Below, piece by piece: positions 1 to 9,578 of a stretch of 64,000 nucleotides of DNA (positions within the stretch are counted from its first letter, which is position 1; the number at the start of each line of letters is the position of its first letter). The notes under the pieces were generated by a model that was given only the letters and a program-made list of their open reading frames with translations, did no database searches and was not told the origin of the DNA. Made by a program: the position numbers and the translations under genes. The stretch spans positions 434,895 to 498,894 of the forward strand of contig NZ_KB235930.1 in the NCBI RefSeq assembly GCF_000332295.1. Reading direction: 5' to 3'. The DNA comes from Fortiea contorta PCC 7126 (GTDB lineage: Bacteria > Cyanobacteriota > Cyanobacteriia > Cyanobacteriales > Nostocaceae).

Positions 1-1
1 T

Positions 2-796
2 AACGCTCATGTAGTTGCTGATACTGACACAGTACAAGTTACCCTGAAAGATGGTCGGACTTTTGAGGGGAAAGTATTGGGAGTTGATGCGGTGACAGAT
101 GTGGCGGTGGTGAAAATTAAAGCCAATAAATTACCTACGGTGAGGTTAGGTAATTCCCAAAATTTGATCCCTGGTCAGTGGGCGATCGCTATTGGCAATC
201 CTCTCGGTTTAGATAATACTGTCACCATCGGCATCATCAGCGCTACTGATCGCACCAGTGCTCAAGTCGGTGTACCAGAAAAGCGCGTCAGCTTTATCCA
301 AACTGATGCAGCCATTAATCCTGGCAATTCTGGCGGCCCCTTATTAAACGCCCAAGGGGAAGTTATAGGTGTCAATACTGCCATCCGCGCTGACGCCCAA
401 GGACTAGGTTTCGCTATCCCCATTGAAACCGCCGCCCGCATTGCGAATGAATTATTTACCAAAGGGCGCGTAGAACATCCTTTCCTGGGAATCGAAATGA
501 CAGACCTTTCTCCCAGCAAAAAACAGCAGATTAATCTCGAAAATCAACTCAATATTCAGCCAGATGCTGGCGTTGTGATTAAAGGAGTGCTGGAAAATTC
601 TCCTGCAAAACAGGGAGGACTGCTTCCCGGAGATGTGATTCAAAAAGTTAACGGTAAACCGATGAGAACTGCAGCCCAAGTTCAAAAGTTAGTTGAGTCT
701 AGTTCGGTGGGAGATGTCCTGGAAATCGAGGTTAACCGCAGCGGTAGAACACAAAGCTTTAAAGTCCAGTCAGGGGCTTATCCTCACAAAAAATAA
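2..796 (+). CDS. HtrA/DegP-family serine protease with C-terminal PDZ domain, 5' end missing
   Basis: The reading frame is open from base 2, so the N-terminus (signal peptide and start of the protease domain) lies outside the window. The visible protein has all three catalytic elements of trypsin-like HtrA proteases: the His in NAHVV at the very edge, the Asp in TDVAVVKI and the Ser in GNSGGPL. A single PDZ domain follows (from about [17 protein letters not shown] to the end). Family members act on misfolded or damaged proteins in the periplasm or on thylakoid and cytoplasmic membranes. Cyanobacteria usually carry three paralogues (HtrA, HhoA, HhoB), and without the N-terminus I cannot say which this is. 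It ends 14 bp before the convergent DUF760 gene. Confidence 0.95.
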   Translation, partial: NAHVVADTDTVQVTLKDGRTFEGKVLGVDAVTDVAVVKIKANKLPTVRLGNSQNLIPGQWAIAIGNPLGLDNTVTIGIISATDRTSAQVGVPEKRVSFIQTDAAINPGNSGGPLLNAQGEVIGVNTAIRADAQGLGFAIPIETAARIANELFTKGRVEHPFLGIEMTDLSPSKKQQINLENQLNIQPDAGVVIKGVLENSPAKQGGLLPGDVIQKVNGKPMRTAAQVQKLVESSSVGDVLEIEVNRSGRTQSFKVQSGAYPHKK

Positions 797-810
797 TTAT
801 TCCCTATTGA

Positions 811-1155
811 CTATTGACTAGATAAATGCTCTAAATGCATTCTTTGTTCCATTTGGCGCAAGAAATAGCCCGTCATCATCGCCGATGCCAAAAGACCCGC
901 TAGGTTATCCCTGTCTGTGGTAATTTGCACATTGAAATTTTCTGCAGGTAACATTCCCACTAGCCCTTGGACGTTTTGCGAAATAATTTGTTTAATTTCC
1001 GGACTAACAGACTGGGCGACACGGGAAAGAACTTCAGGCGACTGGTGTTGTAGATATTTGAGCAACGGATTAGGTTGTTCCTCAAGGTGGTCGTTCAGAA
1101 GTTGGTTGGTGTGTTCCTCAGAGTTGTCATTCAAGAAGTCGGGATCAAAAACCAT
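811..1155 (-). CDS. DUF760 family protein
   Basis: 114 residues. From about residue 28 to the end the protein matches the DUF760 pattern known from cyanobacteria and plastids: NPLLKYLQHQSPEVLSRV, then a helical stretch ending in GLLASAMMTGYFLRQMEQR. The N-terminal 25 residues are acidic and probably disordered. There is no signal peptide or membrane segment, so it is probably cytoplasmic. The biochemical role is unknown. It is convergent with the HtrA gene and divergent from the hydrolase at 1538, with a G-rich repeat element between the two divergent starts. Confidence 0.8.
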   Translation of the reverse strand: MVFDPDFLNDNSEEHTNQLLNDHLEEQPNPLLKYLQHQSPEVLSRVAQSVSPEIKQIISQNVQGLVGMLPAENFNVQITTDRDNLAGLLASAMMTGYFLRQMEQRMHLEHLSSQ

Positions 1156-1235
1156 TGGCAGTTTTTTTTAGCTTGGTTGCTAATTCTACTCTAAACCATA
1201 GTACAAGGGTAATGCATTTCCCAACGGTATAAGCC

Positions 1236-1495
1236 CTGAAGGGGAGATGGGGAGGTGGGGAGATGGGGGGGAGGTGTGGGGAGTGTGGGGAGTGTGGGAG
1301 GAGGGGGAGGTGTGGGGAGTGTGGGAGGAGGGGGAGGTGTGGGAGGTGTGGGAGGTGTGGGAGGTGTGGGAGGTGTGGGAAGACGGAGAAGAGCACAAGC
1401 GTAAGCATAAATTCTTTAATTCTTTTTCTCCCCATCACCCCACCACCCCACCACCCCATCTCCCCACCACCCTCTCCTCCCACACCCGATGTCCG
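1236..1495. repeat. G-rich/C-rich low-complexity element, copy A
   Basis: A purine-rich left arm (1236-1378) is built from variants of GGGGAG(A/T)GTG and GGGAGGTGT units. A unique core follows at 1379-1414 (GAAGACGGAGAAGAGCACAA then GCGTAAGCATAAATTC). The right arm (1428-1490) is C-rich, built of CACCCCACCACCCC units. The two arms can pair, so a single strand could fold into a very long hairpin with the core in the loop. The G-runs could also form quadruplexes. A second copy with the same core in inverse orientation is at 11056-11284. The element fills the shared upstream region of two divergent genes. Confidence 0.85.
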
Positions 1496-1537
1496 ATCTC
1501 TTACTATTGAAATTAAGAGCACAAATCGGAGGCAGGT

Positions 1538-2467
1538 GTGACCACGGCGCTACACTGGCAAGAGCGAGTTGGTAATCAAAGAGATTGGGTTTGGCGAGGC
1601 TGGCAAATCCGCTACACTTACATTCGCCCCACCCAAAACACTCACAAAAAAGCACCCTTGATTCTACTACATGGCTTTGGTGCTTCCATTGGTCATTGGC
1701 GACATAATTTAGAAGTTCTAGGCGAGCATCATACAGTCTACGCCTTAGACATGCTTGGGTTCGGCGCTTCTGAAAAAGCCCCAGCCAACTACAACATTAA
1801 CCTTTGGGTAGAGCAAGTTTATGATTTTTGGCAAACTTTTATCCGTCAGCCAGTAATCTTGGTGGGTAATTCCAACGGTTCATTAATTTCCCTCGCCGCC
1901 GCCGCTGCTCATCCTGACATGGTGCAGGGTATAGTCATGATGAGCTTACCAGACCCATCCTTAGAACAAGAAGCCATACCCCCTGCCTTGCGCCCCATCG
2001 TCAGAGCCATTAAAAATATTGTCGCATCTCCGTTAATACTCAAACCCCTATTTAACCTAGTGCGGCGACCGGGAGTAGTGCGTCGCTGGGCTAGTCTGGC
2101 CTATGCTAACCCAGAAGCTATCACCGACGAACTCATAGAAATCTTGGCCGGGCCTCCCCAAGACCGGGGTTCGGCCCGCGCTTTCAGCGCTTTATTCAAG
2201 GCCACAATCGGCATTGACTTTAGCCCCAGTGTCAAGAAAGTTTTACCAACCTTAGCAATTCCCATGCTACTGATTTGGGGACAAAAAGATAGATTTGTCC
2301 CGCCAGTACTTGCTAGCCGATTTATTCAATACAACCAAAAATTGGAGTTACTCAACCTAGAAGATGTAGGGCATTGTCCCCATGATGAGTGTCCGGAGAA
2401 AGTCAACCAAGCTATTTTAGATTGGATTGAACAATCTCTCGGTAATAGCCTTGACAATAAAAAATAA
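1538..2467 (+). CDS. Alpha/beta-fold hydrolase
   Basis: 309 residues, starting at GTG with a GGAGG Shine-Dalgarno sequence 5 bases upstream. The alpha/beta hydrolase landmarks are present: oxyanion-hole motif HGFG (residues 45-48), nucleophile elbow GNSNG with Ser112, an acid in GQKDRFVP (about residue 250) and a catalytic His in DVGHCPHDECPE (about 278). A cap region lies between about residues 135 and 215. There is no signal peptide, so it is likely cytosolic or thylakoid-associated. Such proteins include esterases, epoxide hydrolases and chlorophyll-catabolism hydrolases; the substrate cannot be read from sequence. It converges with the BON gene 10 bp downstream. Confidence 0.88.
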   Translation: MTTALHWQERVGNQRDWVWRGWQIRYTYIRPTQNTHKKAPLILLHGFGASIGHWRHNLEVLGEHHTVYALDMLGFGASEKAPANYNINLWVEQVYDFWQTFIRQPVILVGNSNGSLISLAAAAAHPDMVQGIVMMSLPDPSLEQEAIPPALRPIVRAIKNIVASPLILKPLFNLVRRPGVVRRWASLAYANPEAITDELIEILAGPPQDRGSARAFSALFKATIGIDFSPSVKKVLPTLAIPMLLIWGQKDRFVPPVLASRFIQYNQKLELLNLEDVGHCPHDECPEKVNQAILDWIEQSLGNSLDNKK

Positions 2468-2477
2468 CAAACAACAA

Positions 2478-2849
2478 CTAACCAATTTTGACTTGAGTTG
2501 TGTCAACGGCATCAGCGCCGTTAACCGCCTTGGCTACAGAAACCATCTTATTGAGAAGATCTTGACTGGGGACTTGACCTTTTAAAACCACAGTCCCCCC
2601 TGTTTGCGCTACCCAAAGAGTATTCATGTCATCTAGTTGAGCATCCTGATCAAAAGCCAACGCTACCCGCTTCGCTAACCCGCTCTGGTCATATTCTCCA
2701 TTTAATCCCAAGCGTTCTGGGGGAATGGATTGAGTCGTTGTCGTAGACTGCTGAGTAGCCGCAGGAGCCTGCGCTACTGCTTGAGGATTAGGGTTAACTT
2801 CAGCATTTTCTGGTTTTTCCATGCCGAACAGTCTCTTTAACCAACCCAT
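2478..2849 (-). CDS. BON-domain protein
   Basis: 123 residues. The N-terminus (MGWLKRLFGMEK) is short and basic, followed by an Ala/Gln/Thr/Pro-rich linker to about residue 45. A C-terminal BON-like domain of about 65 residues follows: AKRVALAFDQDAQLDD, then the central glycine-containing strand GGTVVLKGQVPSQDLLNKM and a final VNGADAVDTTQVKI strand. BON domains are usually found in envelope proteins and are thought to bind phospholipid or other hydrophobic surfaces. No cleavable signal peptide is evident. Function unknown beyond the domain. Confidence 0.75.
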   Translation of the reverse strand: MGWLKRLFGMEKPENAEVNPNPQAVAQAPAATQQSTTTTQSIPPERLGLNGEYDQSGLAKRVALAFDQDAQLDDMNTLWVAQTGGTVVLKGQVPSQDLLNKMVSVAKAVNGADAVDTTQVKIG

Positions 2850-3238
2850 AAACTTTTTCTCCGATTCGGTAATACATCATTTGTGAATATATAAGCTGGA
2901 GAAAAAAGCTACATCTGTCCCGGAAAGGATGTGTAAATAGTTGGACACCTACATTTAGAATGATTTCGGTACAACTTTCGTGTTACGCCAATTTTCTAAA
3001 TTTTGGCAACGCATCAATAATCTGTAAGTAAGGGCGAACGGCCGTTCGCCCCTACAGATTCGCCCCTACCAATTTATCTGTTGTTTTCTTTTGGGGAACT
3101 GATATTACTCCTAAATAAATGTTATGGATGCACGATTAAGTTTAAAATAGGAATTCAGACTTTCAAGTCAAGTGAAAATTGCAGCCATTAGCTAGTGACT
3201 GCATTAACCACATCCTGCCCTAGCCTCTGTTGGCAAAG
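2850..3238. other. Intergenic stretch with a MITE-like repeat and the ilvN leader
   Basis: No gene is visible. The centre is occupied by the MITE-like element at 2984-3106. The region just upstream of the BON gene start has no recognisable promoter. The 130 bases before ilvN contain no clear attenuator or riboswitch. Confidence 0.6.
2984..3106. mobile_element. MITE-like palindromic element, copy 1
   Basis: About 120 bp with a perfect 20-bp central palindrome at 3032-3051 (GGGCGAACGGCCGTTCGCCC). The flanks are shared with the copy at 37531: CTAAATTTTGGCAAC on the left, CCTACCAATTTATCTGTTGT on the right. The ends (ACGCCAA and TGATATT) are degenerate forms of the ATACCAA/TTGGTAT inverted ends seen in copy 2. 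No coding capacity. Confidence 0.75.
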
Positions 3239-3757
3239 ATGAAACATACTCTATCAGTATTAGTAGAAGATGAAGCGGGTGTACTCTCCCGCATTTCTAG
3301 TTTGTTTGCTCGTCGTGGTTTTAATATCGAAAGCCTAGCTGTCGGCCCGGCTGAACAGGGGGGAGTTTCCCGAATTACGATGGTTGTACCTGGCGACGAT
3401 CGCGTGATTGAACAACTGACTAAGCAATTATACAAGCTTGTCAATGTCCTCAAGGTGCAGGACATTACAGAAACTCCTTGTGTGGAGCGAGAATTGATGC
3501 TCTTGAAGGTGAATGCTAACAGCACCAACCGCTCAGAGGTGGTGGGAATAGCTCAGATTTTCCGGGCGCGGGTGGTAGATGTGGCTGAAGATTCTTTGAC
3601 TTTAGAGGTAGTGGGTGATCCTGGGAAAATGGTAGCGATCGTCCAGGTACTGCAAAAATTTGGCCTCAGAGAAATAGCCCGCACCGGCAAAATTTCTCTG
3701 ATCCGCGAGTCTGGTGTCAATACTGAGTTACTCAAATCTTTAGAAGCAAAGGTCTAG
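3239..3757 (+). CDS. ilvN: Acetolactate synthase small (regulatory) subunit
   Basis: 172 residues from the ATG at 3239; an in-frame TTG three codons earlier is less likely because the family starts with [19 protein letters not shown]. The N-terminal ACT domain (residues 1-75, with the [20 protein letters not shown] signature) binds valine. The C-terminal half (about 80-165) is the ALS small-subunit domain that activates the large subunit. The enzyme condenses pyruvate units, or pyruvate and 2-ketobutyrate, in branched-chain amino-acid synthesis. The large subunit is not in this window. It converges with rubrerythrin, only 6 bp apart. Confidence 0.96.
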   Translation: MKHTLSVLVEDEAGVLSRISSLFARRGFNIESLAVGPAEQGGVSRITMVVPGDDRVIEQLTKQLYKLVNVLKVQDITETPCVERELMLLKVNANSTNRSEVVGIAQIFRARVVDVAEDSLTLEVVGDPGKMVAIVQVLQKFGLREIARTGKISLIRESGVNTELLKSLEAKV

Positions 3758-3763
3758 TCAGGA

Positions 3764-4474
3764 CTAAGAGACGTTCTCTTCCAATAATTTAAAAGTTTTT
3801 TTACTCGCACCGCAGATGGGACAATGCCAATCATCAGGAATTTGCTCAAAAGGTGTACCGGGAGCAATTCCTGAATCAGGATCACCAGCAACAGGATCAT
3901 AAATCATACTGCATTGTCGGCAAATCCATTTACGAATTTGAGGATCACTGCTGACAACTTTAGCTGTAGCTTGGCCGCCATTTAAAACCGTTAAAGCTTC
4001 AGCGTAGCGGTCAGCATGGTAATTTTCCACAAATTTTAGCAAGCCAAACCGATGTGCAGCCTCCCGAAAAGTGTTAGCGTGGTCTGTGGATTCTTGCACT
4101 TGCTTGAGAAATTCATCAGCCGCTGATTGATGGCGATCGCGTTGAGCCGCTGCAGCAAAATCAGGATACATGATACTGTATTCATAGGTTTCGCCTTCGA
4201 TGGCTAAAGATAAACAGCGGGACATAATTTCTCGCTTTTGTTCTGCACTCAACGCCTCAGGATTTTCTACCACAAGTTCTGGATGTAGCAAAACAAAATG
4301 TGAAAAAGCATGTTGGGTTTCTTGTTCTGCTGTTTCCTGAAAAAGTTTCGCCAAGTCTTTAAAGCCAATTTTCCGCGCTACCTCTGCAAAAAAAAGATAC
4401 TTGCGATTTGCCATCGATTCACCACCAAAGGCAGCTTCTAAGTTTTGCACAGTAGTAAAATTTGAGGAGTTCAT
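3764..4474 (-). CDS. rbr: Rubrerythrin
   Basis: 236 residues. The N-terminal ferritin-like four-helix domain (about 1-150) carries the diiron ligands in three groups: [18 protein letters not shown] and QESTDHA. A short linker leads to a C-terminal rubredoxin domain (about 183-236) with an FeS4 site made by CRQC and CPIC. Rubrerythrins reduce hydrogen peroxide using electrons passed through the rubredoxin iron. The heterocyst-forming cyanobacterium Anabaena has a similar protein, RbrA, that protects nitrogenase-containing cells; I infer a similar antioxidant role here. Confidence 0.95.
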   Translation of the reverse strand: MNSSNFTTVQNLEAAFGGESMANRKYLFFAEVARKIGFKDLAKLFQETAEQETQHAFSHFVLLHPELVVENPEALSAEQKREIMSRCLSLAIEGETYEYSIMYPDFAAAAQRDRHQSAADEFLKQVQESTDHANTFREAAHRFGLLKFVENYHADRYAEALTVLNGGQATAKVVSSDPQIRKWICRQCSMIYDPVAGDPDSGIAPGTPFEQIPDDWHCPICGASKKTFKLLEENVS

Positions 4475-4659
4475 AATTTTGAGATGCCAGTGAAGTGATA
4501 TGCTGTAGCGAAAACAGACACTAAAATCGCAGCATCAGCCGAACTAAATTTGATGGCAGAAGCGTTGCTGACAAAGTTCGCCGACTGATACTATTTTGGA
4601 TTGTGGACGATTTGTGAACTGTTTCAAAACAATTATAAAACTACATCGCTGATTTTTAA

Positions 4660-4705
4660 CGGGGAAGAGAGTAGTTAGGGGGTAGGGGTTAGGGACTAGG
4701 CATAC
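4660..4705. repeat. Short tandemly repeated heptamer-like stretch (STRR type)
   Basis: The sequence GGGGGTAGGGGTTAGGGACTAG is a run of degenerate GGGGTTA/GGGACTA heptamers. This is the short tandem repeat class well known from Nostoc intergenic regions. It abuts the hairpin element at 4706. Confidence 0.6.
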
Positions 4706-4902
4706 GTATCAACTTAAGCCACAGATTGCTTAAATGCTTGGCTTTCATACCCGTCTGGGAATGAATTCCCAGGCTAATAGCTTAAGTCTACTGAAGTAGA
4801 CTAGGGATTTGTGAGCATTTTTAGTCATCTTGAGATGACTTTTGCTATGAGACTCAGAATTGATTCTGAGGCGGGACAAGCGTTTCGCGTTAAGTTGACA
4901 CC
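4706..4902. mobile_element. Four-hairpin inverted-dimer element (MITE-like)
   Basis: The ends are inverted repeats: GTATCAACTTAAG at 4706-4718 against GTGTCAACTTAAC on the other strand at 4890-4902, 11 of 13 matching. Inside are four perfect 18-nt hairpins, each with an 8-bp stem and a 2-nt loop: 4755-4772, 4785-4802, 4823-4840 and 4853-4870. The spacings are 12, 20 and 12 bases, so the element is symmetric about its centre. Outer stems (CTGGGAAT, CTCAGAAT) and inner stems (AGTCTACT, AGTCATCT) are related between the halves. It sits between rubrerythrin and the 3' end of the hybrid kinase. Confidence 0.75.
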
Positions 4903-4966
4903 AATGGGGACTAGGGAAAGACTTGGTTGATTGCAGCAATTTTCAAAAGGAGGCGCCGCTTGTATA

Positions 4967-7900
4967 TTAGCGGCGGTTCTGCATCAATTTGTTGACTGCT
5001 CTGATTAAAGCCTCTGGCTCGATGGGCTTGGAGAGATGTTGTTGAAAACCCGCTTGCAAGGCTTGTTTCTGGTCAAATTCGCCAGCATAAGCAGTCAGGG
5101 CGATCGCCGGTACTTGGCCGCCTTGGTCTGGTGGTAAGGTTCTCACTTGGCGCAATAGCATATATCCGTCCATGTCTGCCATACCAATGTCGCTTAAGAG
5201 AATATCTGGTTGGAACTGAGCTAATGCTGTGAGTGCTTCTAAGGCGTTAGTCACCGTGACTACATCTGCACCAGCCTGTTCTAAGGTAAAGGAAATTAAG
5301 TCTCGCATATCCTGTTCATCATCGACAATTAGTACCCGCTTTCCTTTGAGGGCTTGATCGTCAGTTGCAGAGAGAGAAAGTCTTTGGTCAAGGTTATTTT
5401 GTTGGCTGATCGTCGCCGCTAGAGGTAATCTGACACTAAAGGTGGCACCTTGTCCTTCACCTGGACTGTCTGCGTGGACTGTACCGCCGTGGGATTCGAC
5501 TAGATGGCGGACGATCGCTAGTCCCAGTCCCAAACCGCCAAATTTGCGTGTTGTTGTGCCATCTTCTTGACGGAAATAATCAAACACGTGGGGTAAAAAC
5601 TCTGGTGCGATGCCTTTACCAGTATCTTGGACTGTAATTTGAGCATAAGCAGCATCATCTGTTACCGATGACAACTTGACTTCCACACGCCCCCCGTTAG
5701 GAGTGAATTTGACGGCGTTGGAAACCAGATTCCAGACAATCTGCTGTAGGCGGCTGGAATCGCCCAAAATTTGCCCTAATTGGGTATCTAACACAGTCTT
5801 AATCTCAATAGATTTAGCTTCTGCAGCTAAACTGACGGTTTCAATTGCGGCTGTGACTGTTAAAGCCAAATCAACAGGACGAATGTTGAGACTGAGTTTA
5901 CCTTGCAAAATGCGAGAGACATCTAGCAAATCTTCGATTAGTTCAGATTGTAGCTTGGCGTTGCGTTCGATGGTCGCTAATGCCTGTGCTGTTTTGGTTT
6001 GATCTAGTTTGTTAGTTTGTAACAGCTTCGACCATCCCAAAATCGGGTTGAGGGGCGATCGCAATTCATGAGAGAGTACTGCTAAAAACTCATCTTTGAT
6101 GCGGTTGGCTTGCTGTAGCTGTTGCGCTTGTTGCTGGAGTGAAGCGGTGAGGTTTGCTCGTTCTAGGGCGATGGCAATTTGGTCACATGCGGATTGTAAC
6201 AAGTCAATTTCGGCGGGGGTGAAATGAGTGCGGGTGCGGCTGGCAAAGGAAAGTGTCCCTAATAGCCGTCCCTGTGCGATTAACGGTTGACCTGCATAAG
6301 CGGTGAGGCCTATTGTCCGCGCGCATTCAGCATGGGGATGGGTGAGAATTTGCTCGTGATTGAGGACGAATTGCTGGCGGGTTTGAGCAATCAGCCCACA
6401 AAGATATTCACCGAATTCGATCCAGGCGAACGCTTGTGCTTCTTCTTGTGAGATGCCATCATAGTTCCGCAGATGTAGCAGCCAGCGGTTGTCTTTTTCC
6501 TCTACCATGAAGTTGTAGTAACAGTCCAACTCTAGTTGATGGGAAAGTCTGCGGTAGAGCGTGTTGATCATCGCTAGAGGTTGTTCTGTGGAAAGTAAAT
6601 CGCGGGTAGTTTCATACAACAATTGCAACCGCTCGCCTGCTTGCCGCTGGGAAGTCTTATCTTGTAAAATTTTCACAAATCCTTGGGACTTACCCGCTTC
6701 ATCCAGCAAAGGCATCATTAACCCACTTCCCCAAAAACGACTTGTATCTTTGCGGACATGCCAACGTTCATTTTCTGCTCGTCCTTGGGTGAGAGCCGTT
6801 TGCATTTCCCAGTCGGGTTTTCTTTGTTCTTGATCTTCGGGAGTAAAAATGATTTCACCATGAGAGCCAATAACTTCGGCTTCTGTGTAACCCAACAGCC
6901 TTTCGGCTCCCGAATTCCAACTGGCGATCGCACCGTCTAAATTCAGGGTGAAAATGGCATAATCTTTGGCGCTCTCAAAAATCAGACGCAGGCGAGATTC
7001 ACTGTCGTGCAGAGCTTCTTGCGTCTGTTTGATTTCGGTGATATCGGTGTTTGTGCCAAACCAGCGCCGAATCTGTCCTGTTTCATCTCTAATCGGCAGA
7101 GCGCGAGACAAAAACCAACGGTAAGTGCCATCTCGACCCCGGAGGGGAAAGGTATCTTCCCAAGATTCACCTGTGGCGATCGCTTGGCGAAAATGCGTAA
7201 CTACACGGTCAACGTGGTCTGGGTGGTGTACTTTTTGCCATCCCCAACCTTGCATTTCTTCCAGAGTCGTGCCAGTGTAATCAAACCAGCGCTCATTATA
7301 CCAGAAAATCCAACCACTGGCATCTGTCATCCAGGTAAATTGAGAGATATTATCTGCCATACTGCGGAACCGCGATTCACTTTCCTGCAGGTCGGCTGCG
7401 GCTTGTTTGCGCTGGCTAATGTCGGTAGTAAAACCCACAATCCCCGTTACTTCTCCTTGGGAGTTGCGCTGTAAATAGCCTCGTTCCCACACATCCACCC
7501 AGTGACCTGCTTCGTGGCGTACTCGATATTCGCCCTCGTAGCGATCGCTATTGGCTACAACTGCGGGAGACTCTAACTCAATCCGTCGCCGATCATCGGG
7601 GTGCAGCCGTTCTGTCCACCATTGGGCGGTAGGCGGTGCATCTTCTGCCCGCACGCCGATTAACCGCAACAATCCCTGGGAGCGGTAGACTGTCTGGGTT
7701 TGCATATTCCATTCAAACACAATCCCCTCAACCGCTTGCATCGCTCTGTGAAATCGGTCATTGCTCTGTTGCAGGTCGGCTTCAGTTTTTTTGCGATCGC
7801 TAATGTTAATTGCTACACCCAAAACCTGTTGTGGCACTCCTTCTGGTGTGCGACTGAACACAGTAGCGTGGAACAAAAACCAGATCCAATCCCCATTGGC

Positions 7901-9355
7901 GTGTTGAATCCGCAATTCTAAAGGCAGCACAACATCGGCTGCTGCTGTGTGAAATTGGGCATTGTAAGCTCTCACCAGTGGTATATCGTCCGGATGCACC
8001 ATCAGCTGAGTAATATTTTCTCCCATACTCTGGATTTGCTCTGGTGTGTATCCGAGCACTTCCAGAGCTTGGGAATTCACGTACACGTTGCGCTCTGTCA
8101 CAAGATCATAGACATACAGCAAACCGGGCAAAGTCTCGGCTACCTGCTGCATAAACCGCTGGCTTTCCTGCAAAGCCGCTTCTACCTGCTTGAGATTGGT
8201 AATGTCGGTGTTAGTACCTACCCACTGGACAATTTGCCCCGACTGGTTGCGAATTGGTTGGGCGCGACAGAGATACCAGCGTTCCGACCCATCAGCAAAG
8301 CACCAGCGAAATTCTGTTTCATGGGGAAAGCCAGTCTTGAGTGCCATCTGCCATTGCTGGTGTGTGGCATCTAAATCATCGGGGTGTAACTGACTCCAGC
8401 CTTGCGCCCTCGCTTCCTCGAAAGGAACACCGTAGTAATTCAACCATTGTTGATTGCTGAAGCAGAATTCGCCCTCACTGTCAAGTACCCAAACGGCATG
8501 GGGAATCCCATCAATCAAGGATTGCAACTGTTGTTGATTGCTAGATAATGTCGCTTCAGCCAGTTTGCGATCGCTAATATCAGTCAAGAAAACAGTCAAT
8601 CCACTAGCAGACGGGTAAATGCGATGGTCATGCCAACAATTCCAGGGAGCGTAATAATAATCAAACTGTAGCGACGTTTGTTCATTAATTGCCCGATGAA
8701 ATTGCACATAAGCATCAGTATCAACAGCCAGGGGAAATAACTCCCAAACATTCTCACCGAGAATCTGTGACCGCTGCATTCCCACCATTTCACAGTAGCG
8801 ATCGCTAACATAGGTGAAACGCCAATAGTGGTCAAGGACATAAAACCCGTCATTAATGCTAGCAAGCACCGTTTCTAACTGAGCTTTCGCCGCCTGAGCC
8901 GCATTTTCAGCTGCTTCGCTAACAGCCCGCGCCTCCCGCTCCCGCTCCATTGTCTCTTGCAAACTTTGCAAAGCAGCCTCAGTTTTTTGGAGAGCACTGC
9001 GGCGCGATTGATTGAGTGAACTGATTAAAGCTGCAGCGATCGCAAAGGTGCTCAGTCTAAGAACTACCTCAAAATTGGGAGCTTGTAAAGAGTAGTACGG
9101 TTCAATAAAAAAATAGTTAATCACCAGGGTAGACAAAACCGTTGCTAGGAACCCAGTCCCCAAACCCCCATACCAAGCACTCACCATCACCGCCATTAAA
9201 AACAGCGGCGTTGTCGTCGGATAGAGCCAAGGTAAAAGTATCAGAGTTAGCCCCAATGCTAACGCTACGGAAAAGATCGCCACACCGTAAGGGAGCAGTC
9301 GGGCAATGCGGGTACTTCTTCTGTTGGCTCCCAGTGATGCTTCTTGATCGGTCAT
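4967..9355 (-). CDS. Membrane-associated hybrid histidine kinase with six PAS domains, GAF and receiver
   Basis: 1462 residues. The N-terminus (about 20-115) has four hydrophobic segments resembling the DUF4118 (KdpD-type) membrane module, including the FIEPYYSL motif. A coiled linker follows, then about six PAS/PAC units between residues 155 and 905, several with DITERK/DISDRK-type ends. A GAF domain lies at about 915-1070. The HisKA dimerisation helix contains the phospho-acceptor His in AVLSHELRSPLNPILG (about 1090). The HATPase domain has N, G1 and G2 boxes (NLVSNAVKF, DTGKGI, GLGLGLAI). A C-terminal receiver has its Asp in DILLSDIGMADMDG. It looks like an intracellular multi-input sensor; signals are unknown. 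No partner regulator is adjacent. Confidence 0.93.
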   Translation of the reverse strand: MTDQEASLGANRRSTRIARLLPYGVAIFSVALALGLTLILLPWLYPTTTPLFLMAVMVSAWYGGLGTGFLATVLSTLVINYFFIEPYYSLQAPNFEVVLRLSTFAIAAALISSLNQSRRSALQKTEAALQSLQETMEREREARAVSEAAENAAQAAKAQLETVLASINDGFYVLDHYWRFTYVSDRYCEMVGMQRSQILGENVWELFPLAVDTDAYVQFHRAINEQTSLQFDYYYAPWNCWHDHRIYPSASGLTVFLTDISDRKLAEATLSSNQQQLQSLIDGIPHAVWVLDSEGEFCFSNQQWLNYYGVPFEEARAQGWSQLHPDDLDATHQQWQMALKTGFPHETEFRWCFADGSERWYLCRAQPIRNQSGQIVQWVGTNTDITNLKQVEAALQESQRFMQQVAETLPGLLYVYDLVTERNVYVNSQALEVLGYTPEQIQSMGENITQLMVHPDDIPLVRAYNAQFHTAAADVVLPLELRIQHANGDWIWFLFHATVFSRTPEGVPQQVLGVAINISDRKKTEADLQQSNDRFHRAMQAVEGIVFEWNMQTQTVYRSQGLLRLIGVRAEDAPPTAQWWTERLHPDDRRRIELESPAVVANSDRYEGEYRVRHEAGHWVDVWERGYLQRNSQGEVTGIVGFTTDISQRKQAAADLQESESRFRSMADNISQFTWMTDASGWIFWYNERWFDYTGTTLEEMQGWGWQKVHHPDHVDRVVTHFRQAIATGESWEDTFPLRGRDGTYRWFLSRALPIRDETGQIRRWFGTNTDITEIKQTQEALHDSESRLRLIFESAKDYAIFTLNLDGAIASWNSGAERLLGYTEAEVIGSHGEIIFTPEDQEQRKPDWEMQTALTQGRAENERWHVRKDTSRFWGSGLMMPLLDEAGKSQGFVKILQDKTSQRQAGERLQLLYETTRDLLSTEQPLAMINTLYRRLSHQLELDCYYNFMVEEKDNRWLLHLRNYDGISQEEAQAFAWIEFGEYLCGLIAQTRQQFVLNHEQILTHPHAECARTIGLTAYAGQPLIAQGRLLGTLSFASRTRTHFTPAEIDLLQSACDQIAIALERANLTASLQQQAQQLQQANRIKDEFLAVLSHELRSPLNPILGWSKLLQTNKLDQTKTAQALATIERNAKLQSELIEDLLDVSRILQGKLSLNIRPVDLALTVTAAIETVSLAAEAKSIEIKTVLDTQLGQILGDSSRLQQIVWNLVSNAVKFTPNGGRVEVKLSSVTDDAAYAQITVQDTGKGIAPEFLPHVFDYFRQEDGTTTRKFGGLGLGLAIVRHLVESHGGTVHADSPGEGQGATFSVRLPLAATISQQNNLDQRLSLSATDDQALKGKRVLIVDDEQDMRDLISFTLEQAGADVVTVTNALEALTALAQFQPDILLSDIGMADMDGYMLLRQVRTLPPDQGGQVPAIALTAYAGEFDQKQALQAGFQQHLSKPIEPEALIRAVNKLMQNRR

Positions 9356-9578
9356 CTTTTTGCTTTAACAATCGGCTCGGCACAGTTGCAACCGATTGAT
9401 ACCACTTTAAGAGCCAATTTTACCTCTATCTGCAAGCGGATTTTCATCACCATCACAAATCAACGCCATCAATACCTAAACTCCAATGCTCCTAAATAAC
9501 TCGTTTTCTATCCCCAGCCAGAGCCATAAAGAAGCTAAAATTTGCAACGATCGCACCTGAAGACATTAAGTATCATTC

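Noticed and set aside
1145-1541. Several overlapping open frames in the G-rich repeat (Pro/His/Ser- or Gly/Glu/Trp-rich translations)
   Set aside because: They are read-throughs of the tandem low-complexity DNA in different frames and strands, with no ribosome-binding site or non-repeat sequence.
3107-3238. Leader peptide or attenuator before ilvN
   Set aside because: No run of branched-chain codons and no terminator/antiterminator pair could be found.
4745-4939. Minus-strand open frame of 64 codons
   Set aside because: It lies wholly over the four-hairpin element; its length follows from the repeat, and the translation has no domain-like pattern.
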